Source: Vibrio sp. MedPE-SWchi
GTDB lineage: Bacteria; Pseudomonadota; Gammaproteobacteria; Enterobacterales; Vibrionaceae
Direction of reading: 5' to 3'
Assembly (NCBI GenBank): GCA_001874155.1
Contig: MPDB01000001.1
Coordinates: forward strand, 62,001 to 126,000
DNA: 64,000 bases
Shown in pieces: positions 46,543 through 53,618 of this stretch. The notes under the pieces are model-generated. The model was not told the origin of the DNA, searched no databases, and worked only from the letters and a program-made list of their open reading frames with translations. Position 1 is the stretch's first letter. Every line of letters starts with the position of its first letter. Made by a program: the position numbers and the translations under genes.

Positions 46543-47424
46543 ATGAAACCGTTTAAAATGCGCTTTTCTATGTTCAGTATCTCAGTTTTATTATTGTCGA
46601 ATACAGTCACTGGATTAGTGTCCGCCCAAGATATACTGACAAGCACGCCGGTGACGTATGCGATTGCAACCGAGTTGATGAAAGAGACAAGCATCACGAC
46701 TGAGTATTTGCCACCAAAGCGCTACGGCATTGAACGTTTACCTAATTGGTTTGCGACAAAAGGTACTAACGCGGTGGCTAAAGCCGGGGAGCAAGCAACC
46801 GTTGCTATAACGATGCGTTCTGTTTGGCATGATGACCCAACCTATCTCTTTGCGAGACAAGGAAACATCGGGCTTATTGAGATTGATGCCTCTCAAGCCA
46901 TAACGCCGCGCGCTCAAGGCGTTGCCGCATTAACATTAGACAGCGGTTCACTGTCAAAGTACGTCTGGCTAAATCCAACCAACTTAATTCGAATGTCTGC
47001 TATTGTCGCAGACGACCTAAAACGAGTTTGGCCGCAGCATCAGCGCGTTATTGACACCAATCTACAAGCAATGACCTTGAACGTTCGAGCCTTGATTAGT
47101 GCGCAGCAAGACGCGATTTTTGACATAGACTCTGTCATTTTGCTCTCTGAAGCGCTTGAAGATTTTGCTTCTGGTAATCAATTGTATGTGGTGGATCGTC
47201 AGTATGCTGCTGAACTGGAATGGAGCGATGAACAAAAGCAAAGCTTGAAGGATCAGTTTATTAAAGATGAAACGTTATGGTTGATGACGGCAAGAAAACC
47301 GTCGCAAACCTTACTGGCTTTGGTTCCAGAAAATCGCATTCTTGTCGTCGATTCAATAGACAGGTGGGGTTCTAAGGGGATTCAAACCGACAACCCATTA
47401 CTACGTTGGGGTTTAAAGCTCTAA
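46543..47424 (+). CDS. Second ZnuA-like periplasmic protein without metal histidines (FpvF-like)
   Basis: Exported protein of 293 residues (signal peptide ends LVSA|QD) with the fold pattern of cluster A-I binding proteins: TSTPVTYAIATELMKETSITTEYLP at the start, WLNPTNLIRMSAIVADDLKRVWPQH in the middle, and a C-terminal lobe. The metal ligands are not conserved: the PHxYxxxP motif is replaced by RYGIERLPNW, and the histidine before WLNP is tyrosine (Y140). A binding protein for a larger ligand, such as a siderophore, fits; in P. aeruginosa the second binding protein FpvF binds pyoverdine. The start is ATG 46543, two bases after the permease stop. Confidence 0.8.
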   Translation: MKPFKMRFSMFSISVLLLSNTVTGLVSAQDILTSTPVTYAIATELMKETSITTEYLPPKRYGIERLPNWFATKGTNAVAKAGEQATVAITMRSVWHDDPTYLFARQGNIGLIEIDASQAITPRAQGVAALTLDSGSLSKYVWLNPTNLIRMSAIVADDLKRVWPQHQRVIDTNLQAMTLNVRALISAQQDAIFDIDSVILLSEALEDFASGNQLYVVDRQYAAELEWSDEQKQSLKDQFIKDETLWLMTARKPSQTLLALVPENRILVVDSIDRWGSKGIQTDNPLLRWGLKL

Positions 47425-47450
47425 CGAGCGCAGAGACGTTACAGGAAAAA

Positions 47451-47480
47451 CAATGCAGCTCATTCAATTGAGCTGCATTG
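47451..47480 (-). terminator. Intrinsic terminator between convergent genes
   Basis: Perfect 12-base-pair stem CAATGCAGCTCA / TGAGCTGCATTG, loop of 6. On the minus strand TTTTTCC follows, so it terminates the coiled-coil gene; it may also block read-through from the iron operon. Confidence 0.85.
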
Positions 47481-47495
47481 TGCATTCAAACTGCC

Positions 47496-48224
47496 TTAAG
47501 CCGCAGTCTGTTTGTTTTCATCACGTTTCACTTCGCGACTATTTGCCTTGCTATTGGCGATGACAGAATTGCCGTATTCCAAAATGTAGAGGAAATGCTC
47601 TTTCTGCTGTTCAGCGTAATCACCCGTGGCGTCAGTAAGGGCGGTAAGACCGACTTTCGCGAGGTCGTTGGCACTATTTAAATGACCTTTGCGCTTTTCC
47701 ATAGAAATACGGTACTTCAAATTTTCTATTCGCACTTTTAGCCTGAGTTCTTCCAAACGGGCTACCTCTTCGGTGCTTTCTTCTACCGACAACGTACCCA
47801 TCTTACGCTCTCGATTCACCGTGGCTTTCAACGCTTTGATTCTTTTAAGAATAGACACACACCTTTGCGAATCATTCGGTACCGAGAAGAGCTGCTCTTT
47901 ACTGCTATAAAACGCCGAAAGCTGCTTTAGCTCCATTCGGCTGACATGAACCCTTTCTTTTAACGAAACGTCTTTGGGGCATAGTTCTGCCATGCTTAGC
48001 AAGATGGTGTGAATACGTTTGGCCAAACAGATGGTGAGTGTTTTGCTTAAAGGAATGGGCAAAGAGCGGTGTAATAATTCCTCATAGTACTTCAAAGACG
48101 CTTTCAGTCGTTGGTAGTCTCTATCAACTTGTTTCTTTGTTTTTGTCTTTTTCAGAATTTGGGTACAGATGTAAAGGCTTAAAATGGAGAGTACAGTCAG
48201 AAAGACTGGAAGAGTAAATGACAT
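47496..48224 (-). CDS. Membrane-anchored coiled-coil protein, function unknown
   Basis: Protein of 242 residues that I do not recognise. An N-terminal membrane helix (about 4-24, LPVFLTVLSILSLYICTQIL) is followed by a basic stretch KKTKTKKQ and a largely helical, charged body with coiled-coil character (VNRERKMGTLSVEESTEEVARLEELRLKVRIENLKYRISMEKRKG). The C-terminal part, LNSANDLAKVGLTALTDATGDYAEQQKEHFLYILEYGN, resembles a TPR-like helical pair. Monocistronic, convergent with the iron operon. Confidence 0.75.
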   Translation of the reverse strand: MSFTLPVFLTVLSILSLYICTQILKKTKTKKQVDRDYQRLKASLKYYEELLHRSLPIPLSKTLTICLAKRIHTILLSMAELCPKDVSLKERVHVSRMELKQLSAFYSSKEQLFSVPNDSQRCVSILKRIKALKATVNRERKMGTLSVEESTEEVARLEELRLKVRIENLKYRISMEKRKGHLNSANDLAKVGLTALTDATGDYAEQQKEHFLYILEYGNSVIANSKANSREVKRDENKQTAA

Positions 48225-48464
48225 TTAAATGCTCAGGTCATACGAAAACATACTACAGGCCGTCGATGATAGTGTGCTTCAGTAAAGGTGTAAAACTCGA
48301 ATCATCGTTTTATCAACTTTCGTGATCTTTAGTGGTTTAAATGCATCATGCCAATTATGCAGCGCTGATTTCATATTAGTTTGGTTTATATGTTGGCTTG
48401 TTTATTACGTTTATTGTGTCAAGATTATAAAAAACAACTGTTTATCTAAGGCTCAGGAGGAGCA

Positions 48465-48941
48465 ATGAAACTGCGAACATTATTAATTTTGGCGGTCAGT
48501 CATGTGAGTGTGGGTATTTTGGGTTTTGTTTTAGGGATATACGCTTTACCAATATTAATCGCCCCCGATGCGCCAACGGAATCACAGGTTCAATCCATGT
48601 CGTCGAAAGCGAGCTTCACGGCGAATTTTAAGCGAGATTTAAAAGGCAGCGATACGTTGCACTGGGGTGAGGGTAAGGTGTCAATCAGTGATGACGTGAT
48701 CACACTGGCAGGCAAGCTTGCACCAGGGCCTGATTACAAACTCTATCTTTCTCCTGAATATGTAGAAACTGAAGCTGAAGTACTCGCCCTTAAAGAGAAC
48801 ATGGTGCAAGTTGGGGGTGTAAAAACGTTTGAGAACTTTATCGTTAATGTTTCATCAGATATCGACCCCACTCAATACAATACCGTGTTGGTATGGTGTG
48901 AGACGTTTGAAGAATTCATCACGTCAGCACAGTATCAATAG
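48465..48941 (+). CDS. DM13-domain exported protein
   Basis: Protein of 158 residues with an N-terminal signal anchor (about 5-33) and a C-terminal DM13 domain: FKRDLKGSDTLHWGEGKVSISDDVITLAGKLAPGPDYKLYLSPEYV, then VQVGGVKTFENFIVNVSSDIDPTQYNTVLVWCETFEEFI, with the characteristic cysteine in VWCETF. DM13 domains are proposed to take part in electron transfer or metal handling outside the membrane; the role is not proven. A strong AGGAGGAG ribosome site precedes the ATG. Monocistronic. Confidence 0.85.
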   Translation: MKLRTLLILAVSHVSVGILGFVLGIYALPILIAPDAPTESQVQSMSSKASFTANFKRDLKGSDTLHWGEGKVSISDDVITLAGKLAPGPDYKLYLSPEYVETEAEVLALKENMVQVGGVKTFENFIVNVSSDIDPTQYNTVLVWCETFEEFITSAQYQ

Positions 48942-48950
48942 TGGTTTTGC

Positions 48951-49016
48951 TTCGTGCTATCGTTGCTTCAACCTAGGCTGTATTCCCTTTTGTCGGAAAT
49001 ACAGCGATAGCACGAA
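48951..49016. repeat. Large nested hairpin between convergent genes
   Basis: Perfect 12-base outer arms TTCGTGCTATCG (48951-48962) and CGATAGCACGAA (49005-49016), with an inner stem CTGTATT / AATACAG directly inside. No adjoining T run, so its role as a terminator is uncertain; a T tract occurs only at about 49035. Confidence 0.6.
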
Positions 49017-49043
49017 ACGATCTTCCCCTTGGGCCTTTTTTTG

Positions 49044-50204
49044 TTATTCTCCCGCCATGATTTGGCGTTTGCCTTTAACGCTCGCAAATAGCATGTAGAT
49101 GCAGGTCGCTAGCATAGAGACGAAAAGGTATCCCATTAAGCCATGCTGAGATTGACCAAACCAATCAGCCAACATTGGCCCCATAACGGATCCTATGCTG
49201 TAGCTAAACAGCATGACTTGCGTGACAGAAACGAGATAGCTTGTATCCATTCCATCGCAACCCAGGTTAATAGCAACAGGGTAGAGGGCAAAGGTGGCCA
49301 TTCCTAACAGGAACAAGCTAACGGCAAACACATCCATGCTCGGGTTGATCACAGTCATCGCGATAGCGGCCGTACCAAGCAAGCAGTACATGGCCATCAG
49401 TAGCGTTCTACCCAAATGCTTTGAGAGCCATGGAACGGTCGGCTGAACGGCCATTCCACCGAGAATGATCAACGCCATCAGAGTCCCAATGTCACTGTTA
49501 TCGATACCACGGCTCTTTAACTCTAAAGGCATCAGACCGTAAATCGCCCCAAGAGTCAGCCCCGACACCACGCACCCAATGATGGCCGCTTGATTCAGTT
49601 TAGACATCTGCTTAAGCGACAAGGTTGATGACTCTTCGGCTTCAGGTTGCGGTGAGTCGACAAACAGTAGCACGAGTATTGCAAAGGCCAGCAAGGTAAA
49701 AATAGTGATAAACGGAACACCACCATGTACGCCTATTAAGCCAATACCAAGCTGTCCGATGGATGAGCCACCATAAAGTGCAGCCATGTATAATCCAAGT
49801 CGCTTTGCTCTATTTGATTCATCACCATGCAACAACCAAGATTCAACGATGACAAATACGCCCGCAACGGCCATGCCTGCAATGAATCGTGCTGATAACC
49901 AAAGATAGCTGTACGCAAAAACAGGCAACAGCAAAATAGTGCCAATCAATACCACTAAGCAAAGAACAAATGCATTTCTATGCCCTAGCTTGGTAACAAA
50001 TGGTTCCACAGAAACAGCACCAACAAGAAGGCCAGCATAAAAGGCACTTGCTAACCAACTCGCCAAACTACTTTCCAAGCCATAGTGAGGCAACATCAGA
50101 GGGATTAAACTCATCAAGTAACCTGACGCAATGGCATAGAGAGTCAGTGCGATAACAGGCACTGAGATGCGAGATTTAGGTAATAAATCAAGTGCTTTTT
50201 CCAA
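49044..50204 (-). CDS. MFS transporter, YcaD-like
   Basis: Inner-membrane major facilitator carrier of 386 residues with about twelve membrane segments. It resembles the YcaD/UMF-type group: LYAIASGYLMSLIPLMLPHYGLESSLASWLASAFYAGLLVGAV, then RFIAGMAVAGVFVIVESWLLHGDESNRAKRLGLYMAALYGGSSIGQL and GLTLGAIYGLMPLELKSRGI. The substrate is unknown. The start is TTG at 50204, with GGAGG eight bases before it. A perfect 11-base inverted repeat lies about 90-120 bases upstream and may be an operator. Confidence 0.87.
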   Translation of the reverse strand: MEKALDLLPKSRISVPVIALTLYAIASGYLMSLIPLMLPHYGLESSLASWLASAFYAGLLVGAVSVEPFVTKLGHRNAFVLCLVVLIGTILLLPVFAYSYLWLSARFIAGMAVAGVFVIVESWLLHGDESNRAKRLGLYMAALYGGSSIGQLGIGLIGVHGGVPFITIFTLLAFAILVLLFVDSPQPEAEESSTLSLKQMSKLNQAAIIGCVVSGLTLGAIYGLMPLELKSRGIDNSDIGTLMALIILGGMAVQPTVPWLSKHLGRTLLMAMYCLLGTAAIAMTVINPSMDVFAVSLFLLGMATFALYPVAINLGCDGMDTSYLVSVTQVMLFSYSIGSVMGPMLADWFGQSQHGLMGYLFVSMLATCIYMLFASVKGKRQIMAGE

Positions 50205-50291
50205 TGTTGGAGCCTCCGAAGTAAATGGAAATGGACAACTTTCGGAGTGGAATATGAGCTTGATTTGAAGAAAGATAAAACGAATAATTTT

Positions 50292-50326
50292 ACTCTTATC
50301 GACAAATATTATTTATCGATAAGAGT
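50292..50326. promoter_or_regulatory. Inverted repeat upstream of the MFS gene
   Basis: ACTCTTATCGA (50292-50302) and TCGATAAGAGT (50316-50326), 13-base AT-rich spacer. No T run follows on the minus strand, so it is more likely an operator for the MFS gene than a trxC terminator. Confidence 0.5.
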
Positions 50327-50379
50327 GGGTTTATAACGGCAGGGTGATAAGTGAAGTGTGTAGATGATTTGGTGTCGGT

Positions 50380-50814
50380 TTATTTTGATACCGCTTGGCT
50401 AAGCCATTGTTCAAATTGACCTTTTGGCAGGGCGCCATTAATCATGTCTACATTTTTACCGTTTTTAAATACCATAACCGTCGGAATGCTTCGAATGCGA
50501 TATTGCGCCGCCAGTTCTTGCTCATTTTCTGTATTGATCTTGATGAATCTTACTTCACCTTTTTTCTCTTCAGCGACCTGAGAAAAAACAGGGGCAAAGC
50601 CAACACATGGGTTACACCACGGTGCCCAAAAATCGATCACGACAGGTTGGTCACTGTTTAATAGTGCCTGTATGTTTGCCTGCGTACCCTCAATAGGAGC
50701 ACCATCTAATAACGGTGTTTGGCACTTGCCACAGTTTGGGCTTTCATTAACACGATCAGTAGGAATTTTGTTGAGGCCTTCACATGAAGGGCAGCGAGTA
50801 GTAAATGTCGACAT
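50380..50814 (-). CDS. trxC: Thioredoxin 2 (TrxC)
   Basis: Cytosolic thioredoxin of 144 residues with the N-terminal zinc-binding extension typical of TrxC: CPSC at the start and CGKC about 15 residues on, the cysteine pairs that bind zinc. The active site is DFWAPWCNPCVGFAP, that is WCNPC rather than the usual WCGPC. The remaining fold is standard (SIPTVMVFKNGKNVDMINGALPK). It helps to reduce proteins under oxidative stress and is commonly under OxyR control; no OxyR site was identified here. Confidence 0.93.
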   Translation of the reverse strand: MSTFTTRCPSCEGLNKIPTDRVNESPNCGKCQTPLLDGAPIEGTQANIQALLNSDQPVVIDFWAPWCNPCVGFAPVFSQVAEEKKGEVRFIKINTENEQELAAQYRIRSIPTVMVFKNGKNVDMINGALPKGQFEQWLSQAVSK

Positions 50815-51062
50815 AGCAATCTCTCGTCTTTTAGTTATCTATTTGAGCAGGCATCGCCGTTTACTGTGATCAGTCAAAGGCGCTACTGCAAAACTTCGAG
50901 CGCTAACGATACGAGATTGAGCGTAAATAGGAAATAGGCGAGTGGGTGTTTCTACCGATTGGTGCCATAGGCAAAACCTATGGAAAGAAAACACATAAAG
51001 AAAATACATAAAAACTGACATTTACAGATAGACGGATAGAAAAATCGGGCATACAATCCGCT

Positions 51063-51177
51063 CGTTTGGGGAGTAGTCGCCTTTGTTTATTTATCGTCAT
51101 CTCGTTAAGCGTTCGCTTATCCGGTAAATATAAGTTTGGTTGTTGTTATGCAGCACTGGACTTCGACGAGACCAACG
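51063..51177 (+). ncRNA. yybP-ykoY (manganese) riboswitch in the alx/TerC leader
   Basis: The leader carries hallmarks of the yybP-ykoY aptamer: GGGGAGTAG at 51068-51076, CGTCATC at 51095-51101, a variable hairpin TAAGCG/CGCTTA (51106-51119), and the 3' conserved loop GACGAGACC at 51165-51173. Closing helix P1 can form between CGTTTGG (51063-51069) and CCAACG (51172-51177). Downstream, CAAGGA / TCCTTG (about 51197-51213) may be part of the expression platform; there is no strong T run, so control may be at translation or by Rho. The riboswitch class senses Mn2+ and often controls alx and mntP. Confidence 0.75.
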
Positions 51178-51305
51178 CAATCCGCTTTGAATATCTCAAG
51201 GATTTGTCCTTGTCGATTGTTCGTGTGTTTGTTTGCGCCGGTGTCGTTTCGAGCAACCCTCAACTCTGAGTCACTCCCAACGATCCTCGCGCCATTGGAG
51301 GAATT

Positions 51306-52250
51306 ATGTCCCCTTTTACCTATTTTGTTTTTGGACTTTTCACGCTGTCCCTTGTCGCGCTTGATATTTGGCAAACGCGCGGTGGGCAAGTCAGTATTAA
51401 AAAAGCCGCTATCTGGAGTGTATTTTGGTTTCTACTCGCGTTCGTGTTTGCGGCGACTATTTACCTGTATTGGAATATTTACGCGCCAGAAAGTAGTTAC
51501 GACTCAAAGAAAGCAGCCGTTGCTTTTATTACGGGTTACTTATTAGAGAAGTCCCTTAGCGTTGACAATTTGTTTGTGTTCGCGATTATTTTCCATCAAT
51601 ACCAAGTACCAGAGCATTTGCGACCAAGGGCTTTACTGTGGGGAGTTATCGGTGCTTTGGTATTAAGAGGATTGATGATCGCGGTTGGTGCGCAATTGTT
51701 GGAAGCCTATCACTGGCTACTCTACGTATTCGCTGTGTTCTTGATTTGGACAGGAATACAATTGGCGAGAGATAAGGGTGAAGAGCAACTTAATCCATTA
51801 CCAGAAAAGTTGATTCGGAAATTTGCAAAAGTGACCGACGATTTTCGTGGAAATGCGTTGATCGTTATTGAGGGAGGGCGTCGTTATGTCACGCCAATGA
51901 TGATTGTCATCGGTGTTATTGCATTTATGGATGTGATGTTTGCGCTGGATTCTATCCCAGCGATCTTTGCGGTGACCCGTGAGCCGTTTCTAGTGCTGGC
52001 AGCGAACGTTTTTGCTTTGTTAGGCCTTCGGTCGCTGTACTTTGTATTGCAAGGAATGATGGACAAATTCATCTACCTTAAGCCAGCGTTGTCGTTCATT
52101 ATGGTGTTTATTGGTATCAAAATGATGCTGGTAGGAACATCATGGGAAATTCCGACACTGGTATCGCTGTTGGTTCTGTTGCTAACGATGGTGAGTGCGG
52201 TTATTGCGTCTATCGTTCGTAAGCCAATACCGACGTTATCCGAGAATTAA
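51306..52250 (+). CDS. alx: TerC-family membrane protein, Alx-like manganese exporter candidate
   Basis: Inner-membrane protein of 314 residues (E. coli Alx 321) with about nine hydrophobic segments. TerC hallmarks are AFITGYLLEKSLSVDNLFVFAIIF and AFMDVMFALDSIPAIFAVTREPFLVLAANVFALLGLRSLYF; the acidic residues in SVDN and FALDS are the likely metal-binding sites. It lies behind a yybP-ykoY riboswitch, which supports a role in manganese export or homeostasis. AGGAGG precedes the ATG. A GAGGTATAAA / TTTATACCTC hairpin at 52261-52292 follows the gene. Confidence 0.85.
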   Translation: MSPFTYFVFGLFTLSLVALDIWQTRGGQVSIKKAAIWSVFWFLLAFVFAATIYLYWNIYAPESSYDSKKAAVAFITGYLLEKSLSVDNLFVFAIIFHQYQVPEHLRPRALLWGVIGALVLRGLMIAVGAQLLEAYHWLLYVFAVFLIWTGIQLARDKGEEQLNPLPEKLIRKFAKVTDDFRGNALIVIEGGRRYVTPMMIVIGVIAFMDVMFALDSIPAIFAVTREPFLVLAANVFALLGLRSLYFVLQGMMDKFIYLKPALSFIMVFIGIKMMLVGTSWEIPTLVSLLVLLLTMVSAVIASIVRKPIPTLSEN

Positions 52251-52310
52251 TAAAAACGATGAGGTATAAATGCCGTTGTGTATTTATACCTCAATATATA
52301 AAACTTCGTG

Positions 52311-52335
52311 TGCTGTGCTGTGCTGTGCTGTGCTG
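52311..52335. repeat. Pentanucleotide microsatellite (TGCTG)5
   Basis: Five uninterrupted TGCTG units, with a partial unit upstream, in the short region after the alx-like gene. Outside any coding frame I accept. Confidence 0.85.
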
Positions 52336-52405
52336 GGCGAACGATTGATGAATTCGTGTGTTCGTACAGTGGCGAGTGCTAAGGGCGAGTGTTTATGGTT
52401 AGTGC

Positions 52406-53095
52406 TTATTGATAGCGGCTAATTAAGCGCCTCATTTCGGTACTGTTCAGCGTTTTGTGGACGTTACTCGATTGGTCAAAAAGCTCAAATAGCATGGCCT
52501 TTGCTACATTGTTGGCTTTAATCGGAATGTATTTAGCAAGAGGACCTATCATAAATGGAGTGAGCAGTTTTAAGAGGTATTCCGTCACCATTTCATTTTT
52601 TCTCGGTTCTTCGCGAAGCCCTGAAAGTGGTCCTGGTCGCGCGAACACGAGCTTTTCGAAGCCCATTTTGCGAATGGTCTCTTCCATACGGCCCTTGCAC
52701 TTTAGATAGTGGGAAAGGGAGTAGGGGGAAGCACCAATGCTGGAAACGACCGCGAGCTTTTTAACGCCAAGTACTTTCATTGACTGCGCGACGTCACAAA
52801 CCAATTGGTAATCCACTTGCTCTAGCTTTTCTTTCGAGCCAGCTTGTTTAAGTGTCGTCCCTAGGCAAATGAGCCCTATCTCAGGCACCGATTTCGTTTC
52901 GTTCCACTCCAGCACTCTCAATTCAGTATCTTTAATCTGTTCGAGTTTCGAGTGAAAGAAGGGCAATTCTTGACGAGTTAGCGCATACACTTGCGTGATA
53001 GGATCTTCTTCAAGGACGAGCTTTAATACCTCTGTTCCCACTAATCCGGACGCGCCCGCAAGAATTACGACTGAATTGTCACCTGATATGCTCAT
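52406..53095 (-). CDS. SDR-fold NAD(P)-binding protein (HTATIP2-like)
   Basis: Atypical short-chain dehydrogenase-fold protein of 229 residues. The N-terminal dinucleotide motif is VVILAGASGLVGTEVLKLVLE (GxSGxxG), and further pieces are ICLGTTLKQAGSKEKLEQVDYQLV, KKLAVVSSIGASPYSLSHYLKCKGRMEETI (S and YxxxK-like YLKCK), and FARPGPLSGLREE. It resembles the NAD-binding 10/HTATIP2 group; the reaction is unknown. I chose ATG 53095; a TTG at 53110 would add MEKVT. Monocistronic. Confidence 0.82.
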   Translation of the reverse strand: MSISGDNSVVILAGASGLVGTEVLKLVLEEDPITQVYALTRQELPFFHSKLEQIKDTELRVLEWNETKSVPEIGLICLGTTLKQAGSKEKLEQVDYQLVCDVAQSMKVLGVKKLAVVSSIGASPYSLSHYLKCKGRMEETIRKMGFEKLVFARPGPLSGLREEPRKNEMVTEYLLKLLTPFMIGPLAKYIPIKANNVAKAMLFELFDQSSNVHKTLNSTEMRRLISRYQ

Positions 53096-53267
53096 TGTTA
53101 CTTTTTCCAACCTGTCTGAACTTTGTAGCGAAAAGACGCTAACTGCATGATTCGAGTCATTGGCAATATATCCAAAGCGTAAGCGATGTTCTGTGACACA
53201 ATAACCAAAGTCTTGAATCGATGTCAGAGCGAAGAATTAAATTCAGACTGTGCGACCTACATAGAAA

Positions 53268-53292
53268 ATCAGCCTCAATCTATGAGGCTGAT
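53268..53292 (-). terminator. Intrinsic terminator after the 34-residue gene
   Basis: ATCAGCCTCA / TGAGGCTGAT stem with loop of 5, followed on the minus strand by TTTTCTATG. It begins 6 bases after the stop of the small basic gene. Confidence 0.75.
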
Positions 53293-53297
53293 GAAAC

Positions 53298-53402
53298 TTA
53301 GGTGAGTGATAAAGGGACTTTTTTCTGCCCTTTCGTTTGTGTACGAGAATGCGACTTTTGCTTTTTATCATTTTTTCTACGCGATTGTTGGTTAGCAAAC
53401 AT
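53298..53402 (-). CDS. Small basic protein of 34 residues
   Basis: Short frame reading MFANQQSRRKNDKKQKSHSR and ending TQTKGQKKVPLSLT. About one third of residues are lysine or arginine, so it is strongly basic, without membrane segment or cysteine. Support for translation: AAGGAG five bases before the ATG (spacer taaag), and an intrinsic terminator directly after the stop. It lies downstream of the isochorismatase-like gene on the same strand, about 215 bases away, so it could be its own transcript. Binding to nucleic acid or ribosome would fit the charge; the function is unknown. Confidence 0.6.
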   Translation of the reverse strand: MFANQQSRRKNDKKQKSHSRTQTKGQKKVPLSLT

Positions 53403-53618
53403 CTTTACTCCTTAGTTTTTAACACCTGTAGAGTTGAGTTTCACTGTAACTACCATGCATCCTTTGTGCCGTTATGTCTGACGAAACCACCGATTGAGAA
53501 GTGGTCTATTCAGGTTAGGTGATGATTTTATCTATATCCACTACGAACTTGATTTTCAAAATGAGAAAACAGCGCACACAGGCGCTGTCTCATTGCTGGA
53601 GTTAGCCAATCTATCGCA

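Noticed and set aside
50839..51021. 60-codon minus-strand frame upstream of trxC
   Set aside because: No ribosome site, unusual aromatic/Cys-rich composition, and no family resemblance; it is probably chance.
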